DNA of 64,000 bases from Ruminococcus_C callidus (GCF_049562855.1 NZ_CP186925.1:2232001-2296000); one strand, 5' to 3'; positions 53,350 to 62,388 are shown, counted from the first letter of the stretch. The notes: generated by a model not told the origin, from the sequence alone. Numbers and translations are program-made.

Positions 53350-53730
53350 CTATTTCAGCTGCATGCCCAGACCGCAGCAGACACGTTCCACCGTTTCTGC
53401 ACATTCTGCCAACAATCTGTTGAAATGTCCCACGGCTTCCCGCAGCTGCCGCTGCTGCGGGGTGACAGGCACCAGACCGCAGCCCACTTCCTGCGTGATG
53501 AGCACTGCATTCTGCCACCGTTCCAGCCATGGCAAAATTTCCGTACACGGTTCCTTTCCCTGCTCCAGCCACGGATTCACCAGCTGCTCCGCATGCAGGA
53601 TCAGCCGCTGCCCGTTCCACCGGGCAAGCGGTTCTGCCGCCGCATCAAAACAGTCCGATTCTGTCAGCTGATAGTTCTGCATGGCGTAGGCAGTTCTGCC
53701 GTTGGCATAGCCGCCGAGAATCAGTTTCAC
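53350..53730 (-). CDS. short CobU-like protein with altered P-loop
   Basis: The 126-residue protein resembles a cut-down CobU. The N-terminus LILGGYANGRT stands in the place of the CobU P-loop, but Arg replaces the Lys. The last 50 residues (TQEVGCGLVPVTPQQRQLREAVGHFNRLLAE) match the CobU C-terminal region with EVG-G-VP. The central guanylylation region with its His is missing. A full cobU lies 1 kb upstream in the same operon. The gene overlaps cobS by four bases, so it is translated and not a random relic. It may be a regulatory or binding subunit. Confidence 0.75.
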   Translation of the reverse strand: MKLILGGYANGRTAYAMQNYQLTESDCFDAAAEPLARWNGQRLILHAEQLVNPWLEQGKEPCTEILPWLERWQNAVLITQEVGCGLVPVTPQQRQLREAVGHFNRLLAECAETVERVCCGLGMQLK

Positions 53731-54503
53731 GCCAGAACACCTCCCAGCAGAGCTGCTCCCAACAGGTACACGGTTTCACTCAGCACCAGGAAAAAGCCTG
53801 CCAGATCGCCGGTGATACCGCCAAACTGCTTCTTCGCCATGTGAGAACAGCCCCAAAAGACGAACAGTCCCAGCCAGACCAGCACCACTGCCAGCCAGCC
53901 CCAGAACCACACCAGCAGCAGACCGGTAATGCCGTACTCGATAAGCAGCAGCACACGAACATATTTGCCGGCATTTTCCCCGAATGTTTTCACCAGCGAA
54001 CTGGTCGGGGCAACGGGCAGCGTCGTAACGGCAATCCCGCTCAGACAGCGTGTCAGCAAAAATCCGCCTGCCAGCAGCCAGACCACATTCCGCCCCTGTG
54101 TCTGATACAGCTGCACATACGAACCGAAGCTGACCAACAGCACCAGTATTACGCTGAACACCGCAAAAGGTCCACAGTTGGGGTCTTTCAGAATCCGCAG
54201 TTTTTCCTCCTGCGGACGGCGGGAATAGAGAGCATCTGCCGTATCACAGAAGCCGTCCAGATGAATGCCGCCGGTAATCAGCACGCCGCTTGCCACTGCC
54301 AGCACGCCAAACAGCACACTGCTGACATGCAGCAAGCCGCAGACCAGCCAGACCAGCCACAGCCCTACCCCGCAGAGCAGCCCCACCAACGGGAAAAACA
54401 CCATTGCATTCCGCAGATTTTTCTCAGTCCAGTTCAAACACTTTACCGGAATCGCACTATACATGGAAAGTGCGATCAGCAAAGATTCCAGCCATGATTT
54501 CAT
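53727..54503 (-). CDS. cobS: adenosylcobinamide-GDP ribazoletransferase
   Basis: The 258-residue membrane protein with six to eight spans joins alpha-ribazole to adenosylcobinamide-GDP, the last main step. Family motifs are the FFPLVGLLCG near residue 36, ITGGIHLDGFCDTADAL near 78, and the late GGITGDL. It overlaps cobU by 47 bases and the cobU-like gene by four. Confidence 0.96.
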   Translation of the reverse strand: MKSWLESLLIALSMYSAIPVKCLNWTEKNLRNAMVFFPLVGLLCGVGLWLVWLVCGLLHVSSVLFGVLAVASGVLITGGIHLDGFCDTADALYSRRPQEEKLRILKDPNCGPFAVFSVILVLLVSFGSYVQLYQTQGRNVVWLLAGGFLLTRCLSGIAVTTLPVAPTSSLVKTFGENAGKYVRVLLLIEYGITGLLLVWFWGWLAVVLVWLGLFVFWGCSHMAKKQFGGITGDLAGFFLVLSETVYLLGAALLGGVLA

Positions 54504-55029
54504 GATATAACGATTCTCCTTTCCAGATCACCGGCAGACCGGCACAGCATTCTGCCACAACGTCTGCCTCCGCCCCGAGGGCACAGTTGATGTTTCCCAG
54601 ATTTTGCAGGTATGCCTGCATGGCAGGGTCAGCCGGCGTGCCGTCAGAAAACACCTCATTGGTCACAATTACCAGATGCCGCACATTCCGGTACAGAGCA
54701 TGCACCCCGTCCAGAACCGCCTGCACCGGTGCTCCGGTATCTCCGCCGAACTGCTCATTTGCCACCAGATTACTCAAACATTCCAGCAGTGCTGTTCCGT
54801 CCGGCGGCAGTGCTGCTGCCGCTTCTGCCAGATGCACAGGGGCTTCCACTGTCTGAAAGCCCTTTCCGGCACGCTGCCGCCGGTGGCGGTCGATGCGGTC
54901 GCGGCACTCCTGATCCCATACCTGCATCGTTGCCACATACCAGAACGGCATGCGTTTCAGCTGCATGCTGATACGCTCCGCCAGCAGGGACTTTCCGCTG
55001 CCGGCACCGCCTGTTACCAGAATCAGCAT
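54457..55029 (-). CDS. cobU: adenosylcobinamide kinase / guanylyltransferase
   Basis: Start ATG 55029 after AAGAGGTGG, giving 190 residues. It has the P-loop ILVTGGAGSGKS at the start. The guanylylated-His region DRHRRQRAGKGFQTVEA lies near 48, and VTNEVFSDG near 123 matches the VSNEVG region but lacks its Gly. It phosphorylates adenosylcobinamide and adds GMP. Overlaps are seven bases with cbiA and 47 with cobS. Confidence 0.93.
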   Translation of the reverse strand: MLILVTGGAGSGKSLLAERISMQLKRMPFWYVATMQVWDQECRDRIDRHRRQRAGKGFQTVEAPVHLAEAAAALPPDGTALLECLSNLVANEQFGGDTGAPVQAVLDGVHALYRNVRHLVIVTNEVFSDGTPADPAMQAYLQNLGNINCALGAEADVVAECCAGLPVIWKGESLYHEIMAGIFADRTFHV

Positions 55030-56396
55030 ATGCCACCTCTTTTCTTCCGATACGCCCGACAAGCCGCGGCAAACTGCATGGGAAATTCCGGATTAGCGGG
55101 AAAATACAAGTGCGGGAATCCGCCAATGATGTTTCCCCGACACTGCATTGCCTCCCACGTTTTCCCATTGGGACGCTGCACCAGAAATGCGTTGCCGTTC
55201 GCCGTGCTGTCGGCATAGTGGAACTCGTGAGCCGGAATCGATGCTCCTGCCCTTCCGAACACGGTGTCCTGCCGAGCTGTCAGCGTGACATACCCGAACC
55301 GGCAAAGGCGTTCTCCCAGTGCCGCATCTCCGGACAGCAGTCCCGCCATGGGATAGCGTATGCCGTCTTTTCCAGCCATAGACTGCTGCAAGTACAGAAA
55401 GCCGCCACATTCTCCCCAGATCGGGATACCAGTTTCGGCTGCCTGCCGCAGGGATTCCAGAAACAACGTGTTGCCGCTAAGCTGGGGCAGGTACAATTCC
55501 GGATAACCGCCGCCAAAATACAAGCCGTCTAGATTTTCCGGAAGGGCTGCATCTTCCAGCGGCGAAAACGGCACCAATTCTGCACCATAATGCTCCAGCA
55601 GTTCCAGATTTTCTGCATAGTAAAAGCAGAATGCCCGATCCTGTGCGATACCCAGCCGAAATGACGGCTGCGGCTTTGACAGCAGCGGCACTTCCGGCAG
55701 CGGCGGTGCCTTGCGTGCGAGTTCCAGAATCTGATCCAGCTGCATGGTTTCTTCCGCAGTCTTTCCCAGAAGCCGGACTTTTTCGTCCAGTCGGGACACC
55801 TCTCCCGCTGTCATCAGCCCAAGGTGGCGGCTTTCCAGCTGCACCTCCGAAAGCTGCGGCAGACAGCCCAGCACCGGCAAGCCGGTTTCCCGTTCCAGAA
55901 TCTCCCGATAATAGGCAGCCATGCCGCGGCGAACCCCGTTCAGCAAAATGCCGCAGATCGGGTTCGGTGTCCGGAACGTCTGGAATCCGCGGCACACTGC
56001 CGCTATGGAACAGCCCATACCTTGGGGATTTACCACCAGCAGCGTGGGGAGTTCCAGCCAGTCCGAAACGGTGTAGGCACTGGCCTGCTCCGTGCCGCCG
56101 ATGCCGTCATAATAGCCCATTGCCCCCTCGAAGATCGTGCAGTCCGCATCTGCACTAACACGGGAAACCAGTTCCCGCATGGCAAAACGGGACAGAAAAA
56201 AAGGATCGGCATGGTATGCCGGTCTTCCGGTAATATGACTATGAAACATGGGGTCGATATAGTCCGGTCCGCACTTCAGGCTCTTCACACGCATGCCGCG
56301 GGCACAGAGGGCAGACAGCAGTGCTGCGGTAACTGTAGTTTTTCCGGTGCCGCTGCCGACTGCACTGATCAGCAGCCGTGGGATCGTTCTCTGCAT
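55023..56396 (-). CDS. cbiA: cobyrinic acid a,c-diamide synthase
   Basis: Start ATG 56396 follows AAAGGAG, giving 457 residues. CbiA/CobB amidates the a and c side chains. Its P-loop-like start is ISAVGSGTGKTTVT, followed by CGPDYIDPMFH near 43. The glutaminase domain has the nucleophile in GECGGFLYLQ near 330 and EFHYAD near 390. It is the first gene of the cobalamin transcripts and has a clear sigma-A promoter. Confidence 0.96.
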   Translation of the reverse strand: MQRTIPRLLISAVGSGTGKTTVTAALLSALCARGMRVKSLKCGPDYIDPMFHSHITGRPAYHADPFFLSRFAMRELVSRVSADADCTIFEGAMGYYDGIGGTEQASAYTVSDWLELPTLLVVNPQGMGCSIAAVCRGFQTFRTPNPICGILLNGVRRGMAAYYREILERETGLPVLGCLPQLSEVQLESRHLGLMTAGEVSRLDEKVRLLGKTAEETMQLDQILELARKAPPLPEVPLLSKPQPSFRLGIAQDRAFCFYYAENLELLEHYGAELVPFSPLEDAALPENLDGLYFGGGYPELYLPQLSGNTLFLESLRQAAETGIPIWGECGGFLYLQQSMAGKDGIRYPMAGLLSGDAALGERLCRFGYVTLTARQDTVFGRAGASIPAHEFHYADSTANGNAFLVQRPNGKTWEAMQCRGNIIGGFPHLYFPANPEFPMQFAAACRAYRKKRGGIC

Positions 56397-56432
56397 GTGC
56401 AAATGCTCCTTTCGCAGATTGGGTACACTTTT

Positions 56433-56461
56433 ATTATATCATATCTGTTGATGTTGTTCAA
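56433..56461 (-). promoter_or_regulatory. promoter of the cobalamin operon
   Basis: On the minus strand, TTGAAC (56461-56456), 17 bases, TATAAT (56438-56433). The leader to cbiA is only about 30 bases, leaving no room for a cobalamin riboswitch. Confidence 0.75.
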
Positions 56462-56509
56462 GTGCCATACTGGTCTTGTAAAAAATTCTTTTCTTTTTTC
56501 TCCGGCAGC

Positions 56510-56538
56510 TTGACAAGCAGATATTTTTATGATATGAT
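56510..56538 (+). promoter_or_regulatory. possible promoter upstream of the MATE gene
   Basis: TTGACA (56510-56515), 17 bases, TATGAT (56533-56538). An inverted repeat AAAATCGT/ACGATTTT follows at 56551-56577 and could be an operator. An extended -10 (TGTTATAAT, 56635-56643) offers a second start. Use would give a leader of about 190-290 bases that includes a mini-MITE. No other feature is seen in 56580-56740. Confidence 0.5.
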
Positions 56539-56741
56539 CGGAGCAACATCAAAATCGTACAATTTGTGCACGATTTTGAAATCGATACCACATATTCTGC
56601 AAAACGTTTTTCAAATCCCTTGAATTTGTACGATTGTTATAATGATTCAGCGGAATGTTATAGAAATCGAATTTTCTTTGTCTTATAATATCAAACGAAT
56701 CCGGAACAAGACGTGTTGCTCTGCTCCGGAAATACACCTGA

Positions 56742-56792
56742 GGCAATACCACACAAAGATTGTGCGACAGATGCTCTTTGTGCGGTATTGCT
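56742..56792. mobile_element. minimal MITE derivative (51 bp)
   Basis: Just the two ends of the 172-bp family fused. Duplications are CTGA (56738-56741 and 56793-56796). Confidence 0.8.
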
Positions 56793-56834
56793 CTGAATTT
56801 GTTTGAAAAAAATCAAAGAAAAGGAGAATGACAT

Positions 56835-58226
56835 ATGACACAAAGCAATCGTGCAGAATTCCGGAAAAAACTGCTGCATCTGATGATCCCGATCTCTCTC
56901 CAGCAGCTGATGATGGCACTGGTCAATGCCTCAGACGCATTTATGCTGGGTTTTGTCAGTCAGGATGCTCTCTCGGCAGTATCCCTCGCCGGACAGATCC
57001 AGTTCGTATATTCCCTGTTCTTGTTTGCCATTACTGCCGGCGTTTCCATTTTCGCCGCACAGTACTGGGGGATCCGCAACAAGCGTGCCGTGGAAAAGAC
57101 ACTGGGCATTGGGCTGGCATTCTCCGTTCTGCTGTCCCTGCCGTTCACCATTGGTGCAACGTTCTTTCCGGAACAGCTGATGCGGGCATTTGCATCGGAT
57201 CCTGTGCTGATCGCAGACGGTGCGGAATATCTGCGGGTAGTGGGCGTTTCCTATTTGCTGCTCAGTGTTTCGCAGATCTACCTGTGCATTCTGAAGAACT
57301 GCGGCAACGCCGTTCTGAGTGCAGTCATCAGTTCTGTTTCCGTAGTCATCAATATCATTCTGAATGCAGCCTTTATTTTCGGTATCGGCTTTTTCCCGAA
57401 AATGGGTATTGCCGGTGCTGCCATTGCAACAGTTATCGCCAAGGTCATTGAACTGGCATGGGCACTGCTGGTCATGATGAAGAAGGACAGCGTAAAGATC
57501 CGGCTGGGCTGGGCGATTCGTCCGGACAAGGTGCTGCTGCGGGACTTCTGGAAATACACTGCCCCGATCCTCGGTGACGAACTGATGTGGGGACTGGGCT
57601 TCACCATGTACTCCGTCATTATGGGACACATGGGCAGCGATGCCGCAGCCGCAAACTCCATTGCCAACATCGTCAAGAATCTGGTCATCTGCTTCTGCAC
57701 CGGCATTGCCACCGCAAGCGGCATTATGGTGGGAAGCCTGCTGGGACAGGGCGAACTGGAAAAGGCAAAAGAATACGGCAGAAAGCTTTCCAAGACTTCT
57801 ATTTTTGCTGGTGTGATCGCCGGTGTGATTATTCTGGGTGTGATCCCCTTTACGCCGCTGTTCTCCACTCTGACAGATACCGCCAAGGGCTATCTCCGTG
57901 TGATGCTGGTGGTCTGCTCCTACTATGTCATCGGAAAGTCTATCAACATGACGGTGATCTCCGGCATCTTTGCAGCCGGCGGCGATTCCAAATTCGGCTT
58001 TATCTGTGACGGCATCACCATGTGGTGTGTCACCGTTCCCATTGGTCTGATTGCGGCGTTCGTTCTGAAACTGCCGGTACTGACCGTTTATATTCTGATC
58101 AACGTAGACGAGATCATCAAGCTTCCGGCAGTGCTCAAGAACTACCGCAAGCACAACTGGGTAAAGAATCTGACACGACAGGAACCGGCGGCAGAGCCGG
58201 AAGCCCTGGCACAGGCAGCCGCGTGA
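56835..58226 (+). CDS. MATE-family efflux transporter
   Basis: The 463-residue protein has twelve membrane spans in two repeats, with the MATE layout (IPISLQQLMMALVNASDAFMLG at the start and a similar IVKN region in the second half). It probably exports organic cations or drugs by sodium or proton antiport. AAGGAG precedes ATG 56835. The AraC-type gene follows after 83 bases on the same strand, with only a 46-base MITE relic between them, and may control it. The natural substrate is unknown. Confidence 0.93.
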   Translation: MTQSNRAEFRKKLLHLMIPISLQQLMMALVNASDAFMLGFVSQDALSAVSLAGQIQFVYSLFLFAITAGVSIFAAQYWGIRNKRAVEKTLGIGLAFSVLLSLPFTIGATFFPEQLMRAFASDPVLIADGAEYLRVVGVSYLLLSVSQIYLCILKNCGNAVLSAVISSVSVVINIILNAAFIFGIGFFPKMGIAGAAIATVIAKVIELAWALLVMMKKDSVKIRLGWAIRPDKVLLRDFWKYTAPILGDELMWGLGFTMYSVIMGHMGSDAAAANSIANIVKNLVICFCTGIATASGIMVGSLLGQGELEKAKEYGRKLSKTSIFAGVIAGVIILGVIPFTPLFSTLTDTAKGYLRVMLVVCSYYVIGKSINMTVISGIFAAGGDSKFGFICDGITMWCVTVPIGLIAAFVLKLPVLTVYILINVDEIIKLPAVLKNYRKHNWVKNLTRQEPAAEPEALAQAAA

Positions 58227-58234
58227 AGAATTAG

Positions 58235-58280
58235 GGCAATACCGCACAAAGCCCGCCTGACGGCTTTATTCAGTGTTTCC
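58235..58280. mobile_element. hybrid MITE derivative (46 bp)
   Basis: The left end is of the 172-bp type (GGCAATACCGCACAAAG). The right end, read inward, is of the 173-bp type (GGAAACACTGAATAAAG). Duplications are TTAG (58231-58234 and 58281-58284). Confidence 0.78.
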
Positions 58281-58309
58281 TTAGCAAAGAGATGAAAGGA
58301 GCCTTCCAC

Positions 58310-59197
58310 ATGTACAGTGCACTGGAACTGACAGACAACAAATCGGAAATTATCCAATACAATGTTCCGAATCTGCCGATCAAAGCTTCCCATTTTTCAC
58401 AGGAGGACTATCCCTCACTCTCCATTGTCAATCACTGGCATACCGAATTTGAGTTCATCTACGTCAAAAACGCTCCCATGTGGTACAGCGTCAATGGCGA
58501 ACAGTGCAGGCTGCTGCCGGGGCAGATGATCTTTGTAAATTCCGGACAGATGCACTATGGATACTGGGAAAAATCCAGCAACTGGGTTTATGACTGTGTC
58601 CTGTTCCCGCCGACGCTTGCAACGAATCCCGTTACCAAAGACCTGCTGGACGCGGTGATCCACCATGCTCCGCCATATCTGATCCTGCACCCTGAAATCG
58701 CCGCGGAAAAGGCGATCATCACCGATGTCTGCGAACTGTTTCAGTGTGCATCTGTTCAGCAGGAGGGATACACGCTGCTGCTGTTCAGCTGCATCTACCG
58801 CATCTGTCACGCCCTGTGGAATCTGACACAGAACAACACCGAACCCTGGGAACCCAACGACAGCAAGCGGCTGGAAGCCATGCACAAAATGGTAGGCTTT
58901 ATCCAGCAGAAGTACGGCAGCAAAATCGCATTACAGGACATCGCCGCAGCAGGGTACGTCTGCCGCAGCAGCTGCTGCTCCATTTTCAAGGAATACCTGA
59001 ACCAGACACCCAATGCTTATCTGACGGAATACCGCATTTCCAAGAGCATCGAACTGCTGTCCAATCCGGATCTGAGCGTGACGGAAATCGCCATGCAGTG
59101 CGGATTCAGCGGCTCCAGCTATTTCACAGAAACATTCCGCAAAGCAATCGGCTGTACACCGTCTGACTACCGCATGCGGAAACAGCAGCGGCGGTGA
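58310..59197 (+). CDS. AraC-family transcriptional regulator
   Basis: Start ATG 58310 follows AAAGGAG, giving 295 residues. An N-terminal cupin-type sensor (NHWHTEFEFIYV near residue 45) is followed by a C-terminal double helix-turn-helix (about 190-290). The second helix region has the AraC signature SVTEIAMQCGFSGSSYFTETF and the closing TPSDYR. It probably binds a sugar or similar ligand. Its place after the MATE gene suggests local control. Confidence 0.93.
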   Translation: MYSALELTDNKSEIIQYNVPNLPIKASHFSQEDYPSLSIVNHWHTEFEFIYVKNAPMWYSVNGEQCRLLPGQMIFVNSGQMHYGYWEKSSNWVYDCVLFPPTLATNPVTKDLLDAVIHHAPPYLILHPEIAAEKAIITDVCELFQCASVQQEGYTLLLFSCIYRICHALWNLTQNNTEPWEPNDSKRLEAMHKMVGFIQQKYGSKIALQDIAAAGYVCRSSCCSIFKEYLNQTPNAYLTEYRISKSIELLSNPDLSVTEIAMQCGFSGSSYFTETFRKAIGCTPSDYRMRKQQRR

Positions 59198-59220
59198 TTT
59201 CCGGTTTATAATAAGCAAGA

Positions 59221-59268
59221 AAAAGCAATACCGCAGGAGGAGTTTTCCCCTTGCGGTATTGCTTTTTT
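59221..59268 (+). terminator. terminator of the MATE-AraC region with MITE-like stem
   Basis: Perfect 16-base stem (59221-59236 with 59253-59268) and a T run. The stem contains GCAATACCGCA, the terminal sequence of the MITE family. No 4-base duplication is visible around it. Confidence 0.85.
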
Positions 59269-59292
59269 GATTGGTGAATATAATACTATAGT

Positions 59293-61560
59293 TTATTCCA
59301 CATTTTTCAGTGCGTCACTCATCGGAATCTTTTTCACCTTCCGATTCAGCAGGAACGCAACGATTGCATAGCAGATAATACCTGATGCAGCAACTTTCAC
59401 GTAAGTGACTGCCGGCATATAATAGGTGATCCAGCCGGAGTATTCAAAGAATACCACTTCTACGACTTCTTTCATCACCAGACTGGAAATCGGTATGGTA
59501 ATGAGAATACACAGTATTACCACGATCGTCGTGGAGTGCAGATAGATGCGGTTGATCTCCCGATTGTTGTACCCCAGAATTTTGACCATAGAGATCGACT
59601 GGGCATTCTTTTCGATGATGATCTTCGACAGCAGATAGAGGATCAGCACGAACATCAGTGCCCCGAATACCAAGAACAGATTCATCATGCTGCCCATAGA
59701 GCGAATCAGCTGACGGGAAGTCTTTGTCAGATCGTCTACTGTGATCTCTGTGGAAATCAGGGCATCGTCAATGTCCTTGATCTTCTGGTCAGAGAAGTAG
59801 GCGTTAAAGTAATCGCTGTCGTAATCGAACGTCTGACGGAACAGATCCTGTTCCATAAAGACGGCAATGGTGGACGGATAATCGTAGATGCCGCCGACCT
59901 CAAACTTGTACTTGTCGCTGCCATAGGGGTCTTTCAGGGTTATGGTGTCACCCTTTTCCACGCCGTACTTTTCTGCATAGGCAGTGGAAATATCTACTTT
60001 TTTTCCGGAAGAGTGCAGCTTGACATAGTCGCTGTCCGGCTTTACGCCGTACAGGGAAACGCTTTCACTGCTGCGTTTCTCCGGCAAGGTGTCCAGACTG
60101 CCGAAGCAGAATTTTTCTGCCCCGCCGGTTTCTGTTTCTGCCGGTGTTTTCAGAATATACTGATATGCAGAAAGCACATTGTCGGTAATGGTATTCTGAT
60201 AATGTGCCAGCATCGGCTGTAGGATCATTCCGAACATAAGGATGAAGTTGGCAAAGAATACGCCGAAAAAGATCATGACATGGTTCGGAAAGTTCTGGAA
60301 AATCACACGCATCTGAAAGCGACGCATGATCGGAATTTTGGTATTCAGGCGGAATGCCTTTTTCTTCATCCGCTTGGACAGGTCGCGGCGAATGAATTGC
60401 AGCGGCGAGATTCGCATCTTGACAGTCAGCATCACAAAATTAATGATGAACAGCAGGATCAGCGGGATCACTGTCGTCAGCACAAATGCCTGCGGATTGA
60501 GCAGAACTTCGTAAGTGGTCAAGCCGTAGCTTGCGAGGTACTGGTTGGCGAATATCTGTTCCAGCCATGTATACCCCAGCACATTTCCCACAACTGCGGC
60601 AACCAGCAGCACCAGCATCGGCATGATCAGATAATGCCGCACCATTTCTCCGCGGGAATAACCGGAAGCACGAAGCGTACCAATGACATTCGCTTCCTTG
60701 GTGATGTTGTTGGAAATGGTAATGGAAAACACGAATGCCAGAATCACAATGACGATATACAGGAATGCCAGAATCATGGACATATCGCCGCCCATATCAT
60801 CGCCGGCAAAAATAATCGCCTGATTGAGATACTCCGGCAGGAAATTGGTCAGCATGCCGTTCTCTGCCAGAATCGGCATCAGATCTTCCGCCATGTCCTT
60901 GGCTTCGGCATCGTCCTCCGGTGCAGTGTCATAACTCCAGCTGTAGTTATAGTACAGGTGGTTTTCCCGCAGGGCTGCAAACCCTGCATCTGTCATGACG
61001 CCGACACCGAACTTGTCGTTATCGAACATCATATCCGAGGCGTTCTGGTACAGTGTGGAATAATCCGAGAGAGCCACAATGCCGGAAATGGTCAGGTCTT
61101 TTCCGGCAACGCCGAACTTGTCGCCAATTTCCAGATCATGGTTCTTGGCATAGAGCCGGTCAATTGCCACGTCAGTGTCCGCCTTGGGCATATCGCCGTC
61201 CAGCAGGCACACCTTGTCGATGTCGTTTCGTTCTCCGAACGCACGGAATGTGCTTTCGAAATCGTCCGTGTCTTCTTCTTTGTAAAAGTTGGCATAGACC
61301 TTGACCTTGCCGTCTTTTTCGATTGCGGCAATGGCATCGTCAGAAGCTTCTTCCGCATACGCAAAGTTGCCGTCTTCGATATTGTACTTGTCGAAAGCGT
61401 CCAGATAAGCCGTATGCAGACTGGTATCTGCTACCAGAAAACCGGAAACCAGAGAGATCACCATGATAAAAAACAGAAAGATCACCAGATACTTTCCGAA
61501 TTCGCTTTTCAGTTCCCGCGGCAGCCGTCGGTTCAATGGATTTTTCATCTTTTTCGTCAT
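59293..61560 (-). CDS. FtsX-type ABC transporter permease
   Basis: The 755-residue permease has one N-terminal span (about 25-45) and a large outside domain (50-260). A first FtsX core (near 270-390), a second outside domain (450-620) and a final FtsX core (650-740) follow. This is the two-core layout of macrolide/lantibiotic-type exporters and adhesion-component permeases. The ATPase gene lies four bases upstream. It likely moves lipids, peptides or lipoproteins, or transmits a signal across the membrane; the substrate is unknown. Confidence 0.92.
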   Translation of the reverse strand: MTKKMKNPLNRRLPRELKSEFGKYLVIFLFFIMVISLVSGFLVADTSLHTAYLDAFDKYNIEDGNFAYAEEASDDAIAAIEKDGKVKVYANFYKEEDTDDFESTFRAFGERNDIDKVCLLDGDMPKADTDVAIDRLYAKNHDLEIGDKFGVAGKDLTISGIVALSDYSTLYQNASDMMFDNDKFGVGVMTDAGFAALRENHLYYNYSWSYDTAPEDDAEAKDMAEDLMPILAENGMLTNFLPEYLNQAIIFAGDDMGGDMSMILAFLYIVIVILAFVFSITISNNITKEANVIGTLRASGYSRGEMVRHYLIMPMLVLLVAAVVGNVLGYTWLEQIFANQYLASYGLTTYEVLLNPQAFVLTTVIPLILLFIINFVMLTVKMRISPLQFIRRDLSKRMKKKAFRLNTKIPIMRRFQMRVIFQNFPNHVMIFFGVFFANFILMFGMILQPMLAHYQNTITDNVLSAYQYILKTPAETETGGAEKFCFGSLDTLPEKRSSESVSLYGVKPDSDYVKLHSSGKKVDISTAYAEKYGVEKGDTITLKDPYGSDKYKFEVGGIYDYPSTIAVFMEQDLFRQTFDYDSDYFNAYFSDQKIKDIDDALISTEITVDDLTKTSRQLIRSMGSMMNLFLVFGALMFVLILYLLSKIIIEKNAQSISMVKILGYNNREINRIYLHSTTIVVILCILITIPISSLVMKEVVEVVFFEYSGWITYYMPAVTYVKVAASGIICYAIVAFLLNRKVKKIPMSDALKNVE

Positions 61561-61563
61561 CGG

Positions 61564-62262
61564 TCACCACTCCAATTCTGCTGCCGGAATTTTGGTTTCG
61601 TTGACAAAATTCTTACGGATTTTTCCGTCACGCAGCTTCACCACGCGGTCTGCCATATTTTGCAGAGCATCGTTATGGGTAACCATGACAACTGTATTGC
61701 CGTACTTGCGGCTGACATCTTCCAGCAGCTTCAGGATCTCCTTGGAAGTGTGGTAGTCCAGTGCACCGGTCGGTTCGTCGCACAGCAGAATATCCGGATT
61801 CTTGACAACGGCTCTGCCGATCGCCGTCCGCTGCTGCTGTCCGCCGGAAAGCTGATTCGGCAGCTTGTGGCGGTGCTCATACAGCCCCAGCGTTTTCAGC
61901 AGGTCGTCTACGTCCAGCGGATTGTCGCTCAGGTACGCACCGACTTCCACATTCTCCTTGATATTCAGGTTCGGGATCAGATTGTACATCTGGAAAATAT
62001 ACCCCAGATGCTTCCGGCGGTACAGCGTCAGATTCTTTTCGTTCATTTCCCCAATGGTTTCCCCGTGAATGGTAATCTTGCCGCTGTCCGGCGTTTCAAT
62101 GCCGCCGATGATGTTCAGCAGCGTGGATTTTCCGGAACCGGAAGGCCCCAGCAATACACAAATCTCGCCTTTTTCAATGCTGATGTCAATGCCCCTGAGC
62201 ACATCGACACGGCTTTCACCCTCTCCGAAATGTTTCTTGATTTGTTGAATCTCTAAAAACAT
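61564..62262 (-). CDS. ABC transporter ATPase (MacB/LolD type)
   Basis: The 232-residue ATPase has Walker A GPSGSGKST near residue 36, signature LSGGQQQR near 139, and Walker B ILLCDEPTGALD near 160. The end TLYRRKHLGYIFQMYNLIPNL is typical of the MacB/LolD/FtsE group that pairs with FtsX-type permeases. It is the first gene of the operon and lies behind an unusual regulatory region with two inverted repeats and a hairpin. Confidence 0.95.
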   Translation of the reverse strand: MFLEIQQIKKHFGEGESRVDVLRGIDISIEKGEICVLLGPSGSGKSTLLNIIGGIETPDSGKITIHGETIGEMNEKNLTLYRRKHLGYIFQMYNLIPNLNIKENVEVGAYLSDNPLDVDDLLKTLGLYEHRHKLPNQLSGGQQQRTAIGRAVVKNPDILLCDEPTGALDYHTSKEILKLLEDVSRKYGNTVVMVTHNDALQNMADRVVKLRDGKIRKNFVNETKIPAAELEW

Positions 62263-62301
62263 GTCACACCGTCCTCTTTTTGAAAAAACTTTGTTTGGAA
62301 A

Positions 62302-62388
62302 TTAGTTTTCGCTAACCCACGTGTACGATTATCGGGAAGCACTGCATGGGATCACATGTGGTGCTTCCCGATGGTTAGCTTTTTCTAA
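62302..62388 (-). promoter_or_regulatory. leader with two TTAG-N6-CTAA repeats and a hairpin
   Basis: Two inverted repeats of the form TTAG-six bases-CTAA lie at 62302-62315 and 62375-62388. Between them is a perfect 12-base stem (62331-62342 with 62361-62372). The second repeat covers the likely transcription start. The arrangement suggests a repressor that binds both sites, with a structured leader. The regulator is not in the window. Confidence 0.6.

Noticed and set aside
56397..56834. Possible cobalamin riboswitch before cbiA
   Set aside because: No B12 box or paired stems of the known layout, and the promoter lies too close to the gene.
60280..62256. Long plus-strand frame opposite the FtsX-type ABC genes
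   Set aside because: Antisense shadow with Cys/His-rich low-complexity translation, no start site, and two well-defined genes on the other strand.
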